Below, piece after piece: positions 23,249 through 30,787 of a DNA stretch of 64,000 nt. The position numbers and the translations under genes were made by a program. Numbering within the stretch: the first letter of the stretch is position 1; every line of letters begins with the position of its first letter. Source of the DNA: Vulcanimicrobiota bacterium (lineage in GTDB: Bacteria; Vulcanimicrobiota; Xenobia; Xenobiales; JADMJV01). Below the pieces are notes generated by a model. That model made no database searches, was not told where the DNA came from, and saw nothing but the letters and a program-made list of their open reading frames with translations. The DNA lies in NCBI GenBank assembly GCA_017307785.1, contig JAFKGI010000027.1, positions 1 to 64,000 of the forward strand, read 5' to 3'.

Positions 23249-24877
23249 CTAGGCGGCTTTTTCTTCGCCCTTGGGAGCTTCGGGTTTGGGAGCGTGGGCG
23301 GCCACGAATTCGGCCTGGTTGCCCTTGGTGGCCAGAGCCTTGGTGAGGGCTTCGTCGGGGTCGATCATGCCGGCGCCCTGGGAGTTCGGGCCCCATTTGC
23401 CGGGCAGTTTGTCGGCGGTGCTGGTGAGGATGTCCCGCACCTGCTCGGGCGAGAGGTCGGGATTGGCTTCCAGCATCGAAGCCACCAGGCCGGCGGCGAT
23501 GGGGGTGGCCATCGAGGTGCCGGGCAGAGCCTGATAGGCCTTGCTCTTGTGGATTTCGGTGCGGGTGGTGGCGCTCAGCAGGCGGTTGAACTCGGCCTGA
23601 GCCGTGTTCTCGTCTTCCTTGAAAGCGGCGATGCTGCGCGCGCCCAAGCCCATCGCCTGGAAGGTTTCCTTGGGCAGGCCGGCCAGCGTCTCGAAGGGCA
23701 GCTTGTCCAGGCCCAGCAGCGCTTTGTGGAGCACCGCGTTGCCCATGCCGCTCTTGTATTTGTCGGTGGTGGGAGAGAGAGCGGCGAAGATGTGCTCACC
23801 GGGGGCGACCACGTCCGGCTTGTGACGGCCGTCCTTGGTGGGACCGCGGCTGGAGAAATCGGCCATGGTGTCGTCGCTCGGATCCGGGGTGTCCATGTCG
23901 TCGGCGGCGCCTACGGTGATGGCGTCCGGGCTGTTGCCGGGGGAGCCGACCGTCTTGCGATTGGGACCTTCGTTGCCGGCCGCGGCCAGAACCACCAGGC
24001 CAGCGTCGTGAGCGGCTTTGACGGCCTGGTTGATGGGGTCGTTTTCCCAGTCCTTGGAGGAGGGGCCGCCCAGCGACATGTTGATGACGCGGATGCCCAG
24101 CTCGTCCTTGTTTTCAATGCACCACTGGATGCCCTTGATGATGTCGGAGTTGCGTCCGCTGCCGGCGCCCGAGAGAACCTTGACGCCGATGATGTTGGCT
24201 TCGCTGGCCATGCCCTTGTGGATGCCTTCGCTCATGGTGCCGTCGCCGGCGGCGCAGCCGGAAACGTGGGTGCCGTGGCCGTTGTCGTCATAAGCCATCG
24301 GTAGACCCTGCACGAAGTCGACCTGGCCGAGCAGGCGGCCGTCGAAGTCCGGGTGGGGGTGGACGCCGGTGTCGAGCACGGCGATGGTCACGCCTTTGCC
24401 CGTGTATTTGCGGGTCAGCTCGGAATCAAAGCGGGGAGCGGTCATCTCGGCCCGGGGGGCCCAAGGGGCGACCGGCTCGGAGGCTTTCTTCTTGTCGGCT
24501 TCCGGCTTGGCGGTGAACTCTTCGTCCTCATCTTCGCCCAGCGCGCTGGGGTCGGGGGGGAGGAAGTTCTCGACTTTGTCGGCCACCAGGCGGAAGCCGC
24601 GCTTCTGCAGGTCAGAGGCTTGCTTGGGGGAGAGCGAGGCCAGGTAGCCGCCGACCAGGCCCAGGTCTTCGTGAATCTCGGCGCCGCTGGCTTCCATCAG
24701 CGACTTGGCGCTGGGGCCATCCGACTTGAACAGCTCGCTGCCCTTGGGGGGCATCACCACATAAGCGTCCCGGCTAATGCTGGCGGAATCACCGGAGGAT
24801 TCGGTGTTCAGCTTTTTGCTCTGATTGAGGGAGAAGGTGCGAAACAGGTTCTGTGCGGAGTTGGCTTGGATATTCAC
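23249..24877 (-). CDS. Subtilisin-family (S8) serine protease
   Basis: 542 residues from the GTG at 24877, which has an AGAGGA site upstream; an in-frame GTG at 24928 would add 17 residues. No signal peptide is seen. Residues ~35-110 look like an inhibitor I9-type propeptide (DAYVVMPPKG, GGYLASLSPKQASDLQKRGF), then an acidic linker, then the catalytic domain with Asp169 (AVLDTGVHPHPDF), His201 (DNGHGTHVSG), the oxyanion Asn in AAAGNEGP and Ser455 (PGTSMATP). An insertion of about 85 residues sits between the KPDVVAPGE strand and the active Ser. The absence of a classical signal raises the question of how it is exported. Confidence 0.9.
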   Translation of the reverse strand: MNIQANSAQNLFRTFSLNQSKKLNTESSGDSASISRDAYVVMPPKGSELFKSDGPSAKSLMEASGAEIHEDLGLVGGYLASLSPKQASDLQKRGFRLVADKVENFLPPDPSALGEDEDEEFTAKPEADKKKASEPVAPWAPRAEMTAPRFDSELTRKYTGKGVTIAVLDTGVHPHPDFDGRLLGQVDFVQGLPMAYDDNGHGTHVSGCAAGDGTMSEGIHKGMASEANIIGVKVLSGAGSGRNSDIIKGIQWCIENKDELGIRVINMSLGGPSSKDWENDPINQAVKAAHDAGLVVLAAAGNEGPNRKTVGSPGNSPDAITVGAADDMDTPDPSDDTMADFSSRGPTKDGRHKPDVVAPGEHIFAALSPTTDKYKSGMGNAVLHKALLGLDKLPFETLAGLPKETFQAMGLGARSIAAFKEDENTAQAEFNRLLSATTRTEIHKSKAYQALPGTSMATPIAAGLVASMLEANPDLSPEQVRDILTSTADKLPGKWGPNSQGAGMIDPDEALTKALATKGNQAEFVAAHAPKPEAPKGEEKAA

Positions 24878-24959
24878 GGGGTCCGGGTCCTCTTCTCGTC
24901 TTTTTGTCTTGACTAAGAGATATGACACCGGTGTGAACTCAATATTTCTAAATTGTTGA

Positions 24960-25391
24960 TTAGCGGCCGGTTGAACCCAATCCGCCCCGGTTTGTGGGCT
25001 CTACTTTGCCCTCCACCACTTCCACGTCCCAGACGCGAGCCAGCTTCATCTGGGCCACCCGGTCTCCGGCGGCCACTTCCCAGACCTGGCCGGACGCGTT
25101 GTGGACCAGTACCTTCACTTCCTGACGATAGAGATGGTCCACGGTACCAAAGTGGACCTCGATGCCGCGTTTGCCCAGCCCGCTGCGACCGCGAAGCTGA
25201 ATCTCCCAACCCTCTTCGATTTGCATGAGCCAGCCTGTACCCAGGGCTACCCGTTCCCCGGGTTGAACCTGACAGGCCTCGGTGGCGAACAGATCATAAC
25301 AGGCGTCGCTGGGATTGGCTTTGCGGGGCGCAACCGCGGCCGGGCTCAACCGTTCTATCACTAAGCGGGTATCGGACATAAACTTAAACAT
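24960..25391 (-). CDS. dut: dUTP diphosphatase
   Basis: 143-residue trimeric dUTPase that hydrolyses dUTP to dUMP and pyrophosphate, keeping uracil out of DNA and supplying dTMP synthesis. The five motifs are in order: DACYDLFA, RGRSGLGKRGI, GTVDHLYRQEVKVLVHN with the catalytic Asp, GDRVAQMKL, and the flexible RGGLGSTGR arm, which binds the phosphates. An internal ATG at 25379 (MSDTRL) is an alternative start; neither has a good ribosome site. Divergent from the TolC gene with a 50-bp spacer. Confidence 0.93.
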   Translation of the reverse strand: MFKFMSDTRLVIERLSPAAVAPRKANPSDACYDLFATEACQVQPGERVALGTGWLMQIEEGWEIQLRGRSGLGKRGIEVHFGTVDHLYRQEVKVLVHNASGQVWEVAAGDRVAQMKLARVWDVEVVEGKVEPTNRGGLGSTGR

Positions 25392-25441
25392 AACCCCTGT
25401 CTGCAGGATTCATTCTCACGAGGAGTAAGGCCAATTTCAGC

Positions 25442-26872
25442 ATGGTTCGTACGGTCCACTTCCCCCTTTTCCTGCTGCTGACCGCGGCGGCCTGGGGCCA
25501 AACAACGCCCCAACAACTCAACCCGCCGCCTCCTCCAGGAGCTCAACCCGCTCCCAATGGACAGGCCGCGCCCGTGGTGGCTCCGCCGAACTCCGCCGTG
25601 CCCCCGCCGGCCGCCACCGTGCCGACGGCCGGATTGCCCGCTCTTTCCTTGCCTGAGGCGGCGCTCACGGCTCTGCGCCATCATCCTGACCTGAAGATCG
25701 CCGATGCTCAGATCGACCAGGCTCAGGCCCAGATGCGTATCGCCTCCGGCCCTTTTTATCCCACCATTCGCGGCAGCGTCGGCTTCAGTTACTCGGAAGC
25801 CCAGAACGCCGGCGTTAGCGGCCAGAGCGTGGTGCGCACCGGTGGCGTGCGCAACTACAGCACCGGCATCAACGCCAGCCAGTTGATCACCGATTTCGGC
25901 AAGACGCAGTCCAGCCTGGACGCGGCCGGCGCCAACAAGGACGCGGCCATCTGGCAGCGCGGCGACGCCGTGCAGACCTTGCTGCTGCGAGTGGCCGAGG
26001 GTTATTTCACGGTCCTGCGCACCCATCAGGACGTGGAGATCAACCGCGAAAACGTGCGCAATGCCCAGGTTCAGGTGGGTCGCGCCAAGGGATTTTACGA
26101 AGCGGGCACGCGCGCCCGGATCGAAGTGACTCGCGCCGAGTCCGATCTGGCCACCGCTCAGGTCGGTCTGATCGCGGCCGAGAACAGCGAGCAAAAAGCC
26201 GTGACCGCTTTCCTGACCGCCCTGGGCACTCCCGACGCCGGTCCGGTCGGCCTGCTCGAAGCCAAGTTGTTGGCCCCCAGCTGGTCGCGCGCCGATTCCG
26301 TGAAAAAGGCGGCCGAGACTCGCCCCGACCTGATGGCTGCCTTTGCTCGCGTGGAAGCCGCCGCCGCCCGCGTGCGCAACGCCGAAGCGCAATACTACCC
26401 GAGCTTGAGCGCCAGTTATAGCTACGCCTGGGGCGAAGCCTACTTCCCGCCTCAGCCCTACAACTGGAATGTGGGCATGTCGCTGCAAATTCCCATTTTC
26501 AACGAGCCGACCCTGGGGGCGGGCGTGCAGTCGGCCGACGCCCAGCGCGTGCAGGCGGAAGGCAATCAGGAGTTGCTGGCACTGCAGATCCAGCAACAGG
26601 CCACCGAAGCCTGGCTCAACCTGCAAGAGTCCCGCTCGCGCGCCGAGGCGGCCCTGGTGGCTCTGCGCAGCAATGAGGAAAACTATCGTCTGGCCAGCGA
26701 ACGCTACAACGTGGGGGTGGGCACCTCGCTGGAAGTCTCCGACGCTCAGCGTCTGCTGATTCAGGCCCGTTCTCAGGAAGTTCAGGCTCGCTTTGATGTG
26801 CAGCTTTCCATTGCCCGGCTTTATCGCCAGGCCGGCAGTCTCACCCTGGAAACGCTGCTCCCCGTCAACTAG
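25442..26872 (+). CDS. TolC-family outer membrane efflux protein
   Basis: 476 residues. A Sec signal (MVRTVHFPLFLLLTAAAWG) and a Pro-rich stretch to ~65 precede two OEP repeats: LSLPEAALTALRHHPDLKIADAQIDQAQAQMRIA at the start of the first and ARVEAAAARVRNAEAQYYPSL in the second, each with the long helices and short barrel strands (SVGFSYSEAQN, SASYSYAWGEAYF) of TolC. It forms the trimeric outer-membrane channel of a tripartite exporter or type I system, but no inner-membrane pump lies next to it. Its presence supports a diderm envelope. Confidence 0.9.
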   Translation: MVRTVHFPLFLLLTAAAWGQTTPQQLNPPPPPGAQPAPNGQAAPVVAPPNSAVPPPAATVPTAGLPALSLPEAALTALRHHPDLKIADAQIDQAQAQMRIASGPFYPTIRGSVGFSYSEAQNAGVSGQSVVRTGGVRNYSTGINASQLITDFGKTQSSLDAAGANKDAAIWQRGDAVQTLLLRVAEGYFTVLRTHQDVEINRENVRNAQVQVGRAKGFYEAGTRARIEVTRAESDLATAQVGLIAAENSEQKAVTAFLTALGTPDAGPVGLLEAKLLAPSWSRADSVKKAAETRPDLMAAFARVEAAAARVRNAEAQYYPSLSASYSYAWGEAYFPPQPYNWNVGMSLQIPIFNEPTLGAGVQSADAQRVQAEGNQELLALQIQQQATEAWLNLQESRSRAEAALVALRSNEENYRLASERYNVGVGTSLEVSDAQRLLIQARSQEVQARFDVQLSIARLYRQAGSLTLETLLPVN

Positions 26873-26895
26873 CTTCAGCTCGAACTCGCAGTGGA

Positions 26896-28830
26896 TTAAT
26901 CAGATAAGATGGGCTGTTGCCGGCTCGGCTGCGGCTGGGGCCGCCTCAGGAGACGCGACCACAACTGGCCGGCCACCTTGAGAAGGGCCAATCGACCCAG
27001 GCCGCGGGCGCGCACGGCCAGAGCCAGGGCCAGCCCGAAGCTGACCAGCAGGTTGACCATGCCGATGAGCGCCACGCCCAGCAGCGAGTAGAGCACTACC
27101 GACCAGGCCGGATGCAGGCTCTGCCAGGCGTAGCCCAGATTGGCGGCGGCAAAGGAGACGTGGCGGATATCCAGCGGCAGGCCCAACACCTGCCCGAACG
27201 CTCCCAGCATGCCCAGGTAGAACCCCAGGAAGATGTTGCCGGCCAGAGCCCCCGATTCGTGATTGGCGTAGCCTGCCCAGACCTCCACCCGCTTACCGAG
27301 CAGGCGGCGCAGCAGCGGACTGTGGCGCAAGCGATCGGCGATGCCGTAGTAAGCGGCGTTGTTGTCCACGTAGCCGGAAAACAGGCCGCTCAGGAACAAC
27401 CCCACCCCGGCCAGGGCCGCATGGAACAGCGCCGGGCTGTGAATCGGGTCAAGCTCCTCCAACAGGTGAGTAGCCTTTTCGACGCCGGCCGTAGGCACGC
27501 CGAACTGGGCATACCACATCCAGCTGATAAGCACGGCCACAGGCAGCGACAGGAGGACATTGCCCAGAATCGCCACCGATTGACTGCGCATGGTATGCAC
27601 ACACTTGTCGGCGATGCCGCGCAGGTCGGGGGTTCCTCGCCCCGACCAGTCTTCCGAAAGGGTAGCCGCCAGAGCAGCCGCCGTCATGGCCGGCTGCTTG
27701 GTGGCCACCGTGAATCCCAGCAAGTGGATGAGGACAAATCCCAGAGCGTAGTTCAGCCCGAAGAAGAAGCCCTGCACGAAGAGCGGCAGATGCAGGGCCG
27801 CGATCTCGAGTTTGATCATGGCCATGGCGGCCACAATGCCGCCCGCGCCGGCCGCCGATAAGAACAGCTTGAGCAGTTGGGAGCGGTTCTCGGCGATGTA
27901 GTGATGACCGGTTTCGCCGGCGTGGTGAGTGACCCGCAAAGCCATCAGACTGAGGTGATGTCGCATCAAATCGCTGACCGAATGACGTCGCGTCTCGCCC
28001 AGACACAGATCGATCATAAAACGCCCGCGCTGGCGTTCGTCCAGACGCCCGAGCGCCATGTTGAGCAAGATCCGCAGACGGGCGATGGACTGCTCCGCCG
28101 CCACCAGGGTGTAGGTCAACTGCATGCTGGTGCCGTCCCGTCGAGCCCGGCGGCGCACCTTGAGCACGACGTCCTGGCACTGGTTGAGCAACACCTGTAG
28201 ATGCACGTCGTCGGGATCGCGTTCGAGCATCATACGGTCGATTTCGCGAGCCTGCTCAAGAAACGGGTTGAGCTGCTTATGCAGTTCGGGGGCCTGTCGC
28301 AACACCTCGCGGTCCAGGCCCTGGCCGGCCAGCCGATGGGCCACGATGTCCAGCGCCCCAATCACCTCCGCCCGCAGACCCGCCTGCAGCGCGTGGCCCT
28401 GAGGCGGAGAAAAGAGGCGCACGGCTCGGGCCACCACCGCTTCGTCCAGGCTTTCCAGCCAGAGGGCATCGCTGGCCCGATCGAAAGCGCGGCGCACTTC
28501 ATCCTGCAACCAGCCGGGCCGGGGAGCGGGCGGCAACACCTTACCCAGGCAGCGAGTGACCAACGAAGCCAGCAGACTGTGCTCCAGGTGCATGTCGCCT
28601 TCCGCCAGCAGCGAGCGCGCGGGATTGCCTTCCAGAAAGGTCCAGAAGGCGTTCTGCATCTGAGCCAACAGGTCTGGAACCGTTTCCAGAGTGGTCAGGA
28701 ATTGCTCCAGCAGTTGGGTGCCGTCCTGACCGCGCCTCGGCCGCAGCATGCGCACGCAGTGGCGGAGCCACTCGCCGTCGGCGGGCACTCCTTGCAGGGC
28801 AAAGGTCTGGGCGAAGTCGTCTACTCTCAT
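26896..28830 (-). CDS. Gcr/SpecificRecomb-family large membrane protein
   Basis: 644 residues from ATG 28830; longer starts would run into the upstream gene. The N-terminal half is helical and soluble (DREVLRQAPELHKQLNPFLEQA, RARRDGTSMQLTYTLVAAEQSIARLRILL), the second half has about six membrane spans (GGIVAAMAMIKLEIAALHLPLF, LNYALGFVLIHLLGFTVATKQPAMTA, GYVDNNAAYYGIADRLRHSP, GNIFLGFYLGMLGAFGQVLGLPLDIRHVSF). These match proteins called site-specific recombinase Gcr in Neisseria and others, a name based on old genetic data; the membrane topology argues against direct recombination. It follows an MFS transporter by 28 bp. Confidence 0.8.
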   Translation of the reverse strand: MRVDDFAQTFALQGVPADGEWLRHCVRMLRPRRGQDGTQLLEQFLTTLETVPDLLAQMQNAFWTFLEGNPARSLLAEGDMHLEHSLLASLVTRCLGKVLPPAPRPGWLQDEVRRAFDRASDALWLESLDEAVVARAVRLFSPPQGHALQAGLRAEVIGALDIVAHRLAGQGLDREVLRQAPELHKQLNPFLEQAREIDRMMLERDPDDVHLQVLLNQCQDVVLKVRRRARRDGTSMQLTYTLVAAEQSIARLRILLNMALGRLDERQRGRFMIDLCLGETRRHSVSDLMRHHLSLMALRVTHHAGETGHHYIAENRSQLLKLFLSAAGAGGIVAAMAMIKLEIAALHLPLFVQGFFFGLNYALGFVLIHLLGFTVATKQPAMTAAALAATLSEDWSGRGTPDLRGIADKCVHTMRSQSVAILGNVLLSLPVAVLISWMWYAQFGVPTAGVEKATHLLEELDPIHSPALFHAALAGVGLFLSGLFSGYVDNNAAYYGIADRLRHSPLLRRLLGKRVEVWAGYANHESGALAGNIFLGFYLGMLGAFGQVLGLPLDIRHVSFAAANLGYAWQSLHPAWSVVLYSLLGVALIGMVNLLVSFGLALALAVRARGLGRLALLKVAGQLWSRLLRRPQPQPSRQQPILSD

Positions 28831-28858
28831 AGCCTGAGAGTAGTGGATTCCAACGTCG

Positions 28859-30034
28859 TTAAGCAGCGACCTTCTTGGCGCGGGGGCCGGTCTCGGGCAA
28901 GAAGAAGCCACCCAGGGCCAGCAGACTGGAGGTCAGGCAGAAGAACGCCATGCCCGCGCTATAGGAACCGGTCTTATCGAAGAGATAGCCCACGATCATC
29001 GGGGACAGTCCCGAGAGCAGGTAGGCACCGCTGAAGACGATGCCGTTGAGACGAGCCACGAAGGCGGCGTTGGAGCCTTCCAACTCCATCGGGATGGTGA
29101 AAAGCGGAGCCACATAGAGGAACAGCGAGAAGCCCAACCCTACGGCACAGGCCATTCGAGCTTCCTGGAAGGGAGCAAAACAAAGACCCAGCGAGCAAAC
29201 CGGCATCAGCAGACCGGCCGCCAGGATGAGCGGACGGCGCAGGCCCAGTTTGCCGGTGATCCAGCCGCTGAAGATGGCGGTGGGAATGCCCACCAGGTTG
29301 AACAAGCTGGTCAGCGCCGAGGCGGCCTTGGCTTCCAATCCGAAGTAGACGCCGAAGTGCTGAGGCAGCGTGCTGTTGAGAGCCAGATAGAGAGCCAGGG
29401 GGCCGGTGAAGGCGATAGTGATCAGCCAGGTTTCCTTGCGCGTGGCCACCTCGGCAAAGGAGGCGGTTTCCTTCTTAGCGCCAGCCGGAGCATCGGCCCC
29501 GAAGAAGAACCAGAGCACCGCCAGCGCCAGCGATAAGAGTCCGCAACCCACCAGGATGGTGCGCCAGGCATAGCCTTCCTGGAGGGCGGGCACGATTTGA
29601 AAGGCGGTGACGATGCCGGTATTGACGGCCACGTTGTTGAAGCCGTTGATCATCGGCAATTTCTCGCGCGGGAAGAGTTGCATCACGATGGGGCCCATCA
29701 GGGTCACCACCAGCGCCCCACCTACGCCGAACCAGAAGCGCAGCATCAACATCGTTTTGTAGTCGGGACTGTAAGGCACAATCACGGCCACCGCGCACAG
29801 CAGGCTGCCGATCTGCACGCTGCGCTTCAGTCCCAGGCCGGCGACGATGAAGCCGGCCAGGAAGGGAACGAACGACTTAGCCATCGAGACCGAGGAGAAG
29901 AGAGCTCCACCCTCGAGTTTGCTGATGTGATAGAAGCTCTCGATATCGCCGCGCAGGGGCGAGAAAGCAAACCAGGAGATGCCAAAGGCAAAGTAGATCA
30001 GGAAGAGTAGGGCTTCGACAATCCAGGCTCGCAT
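28859..30034 (-). CDS. MFS transporter
   Basis: 391 residues with twelve predicted membrane helices. The ATG at 30034 is chosen because a GGAGGA site stands 7 bases upstream; an in-frame ATG at 30088 only adds polar residues. Features of the major facilitator fold: RFWFGVGGALVVTLMGPIVMQLFPREKLPMINGF (motif A/B-like region) and the repeated GITGKLGLRRPLILAAG loop between helices 8 and 9. It resembles the CynX/NimT or sugar-phosphate groups but substrate is unknown. Likely cotranscribed with the Gcr-like gene. Confidence 0.88.
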   Translation of the reverse strand: MRAWIVEALLFLIYFAFGISWFAFSPLRGDIESFYHISKLEGGALFSSVSMAKSFVPFLAGFIVAGLGLKRSVQIGSLLCAVAVIVPYSPDYKTMLMLRFWFGVGGALVVTLMGPIVMQLFPREKLPMINGFNNVAVNTGIVTAFQIVPALQEGYAWRTILVGCGLLSLALAVLWFFFGADAPAGAKKETASFAEVATRKETWLITIAFTGPLALYLALNSTLPQHFGVYFGLEAKAASALTSLFNLVGIPTAIFSGWITGKLGLRRPLILAAGLLMPVCSLGLCFAPFQEARMACAVGLGFSLFLYVAPLFTIPMELEGSNAAFVARLNGIVFSGAYLLSGLSPMIVGYLFDKTGSYSAGMAFFCLTSSLLALGGFFLPETGPRAKKVAA

Positions 30035-30122
30035 CGAGGGTTCCTCCAGTGTGTGTCTTCTGTGTATGCTATTTGGGGACGAAGGCATCCTAGGGGAACC
30101 GGGTTGCGCACCCGTTGCAGGT

Positions 30123-30473
30123 TTAAAAGCGGCCGGGAAAACCCGTCGGATTCATGACGGCGCCGGGTGCGGCACCGGGCGTACCGGGCGCGTTGCCGGC
30201 GGGCCAGGCGCGGCCAGGGCCGTTGGGCATGCCGTAGGCGCCGCCCCAGTAGGCTCGACCGCCGCCCGACATCTTCTGGGCCTTCTGACCCTCGATAGCA
30301 GGCAAGTCGTAGGTGCTGTTACCGGCCGCCGGAGCGGTCGTATTGGACGGCGTCTCGCTATGAATCTCGATCACCGGGAGGCTGACCGGCCGGGTCGGCA
30401 CCGGCTCCTTCTTGACGGGCTCGGCCGCGGCGGAGAGGTACAACAAGCAGCAAAACAGGGGTGCGAACTTCAT
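30123..30473 (-). CDS. Small secreted Gly/Pro-rich protein
   Basis: 116 residues: a Sec signal (MKFAPLFCCLLYLSAAA) and a low-complexity mature part rich in Pro, Gly, Ala and Asn (GGAYGMPNGPGRAWPAGNAPG). No family recognised. It is divergent from the Tat-signal-like gene at 30533 across only 59 bp, so the two may share a control region. Possibly a cell-envelope or matrix component. Confidence 0.55.
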   Translation of the reverse strand: MKFAPLFCCLLYLSAAAEPVKKEPVPTRPVSLPVIEIHSETPSNTTAPAAGNSTYDLPAIEGQKAQKMSGGGRAYWGGAYGMPNGPGRAWPAGNAPGTPGAAPGAVMNPTGFPGRF

Positions 30474-30532
30474 TCCAAGAATCTAGCACATCGTCCCGGA
30501 ACAAAACAGAGCCAACTGCTACAGGGGGAAAC

Positions 30533-30787
30533 ATGTCCGATTATCATCGCCGCAGATTTCTCACCGATTTGCTCTTCGTAGGAGGCGCTCTGGCCGCGGC
30601 CGCGGGGCTGGCCAGCACCGGCCAAGCCCAGAGTCAGACGCCCTCACCCAGTCCCACCTGCAAAAAACCCGACCAACGTCCTATGCCGGGCGAGCCGGTG
30701 GCCATCCCTACCCCGAACAAACCTCCGGTCTCCTACCCGATGGCCGGTGCTCCCCTACCCCCGCCACCTCCTAAGAAAAAGCCTTAA
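30533..30787 (+). CDS. Small protein with Tat-like signal and proline-rich tail
   Basis: 84 residues starting at ATG 30533 after an AGGGGGAA ribosome site. The N-terminus HRRRFLTDLLFVGGALAAAAGLAS contains R-R-R-F-L, a twin-arginine motif, before a hydrophobic stretch ending in A-x-A-like GQAQS. The mature part is Pro-rich with a cysteine near the start (SPTCKKPDQRPMPGEP). No family recognised. Its stop overlaps the convergent lipoprotein gene by a few bases. Confidence 0.55.
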   Translation: MSDYHRRRFLTDLLFVGGALAAAAGLASTGQAQSQTPSPSPTCKKPDQRPMPGEPVAIPTPNKPPVSYPMAGAPLPPPPPKKKP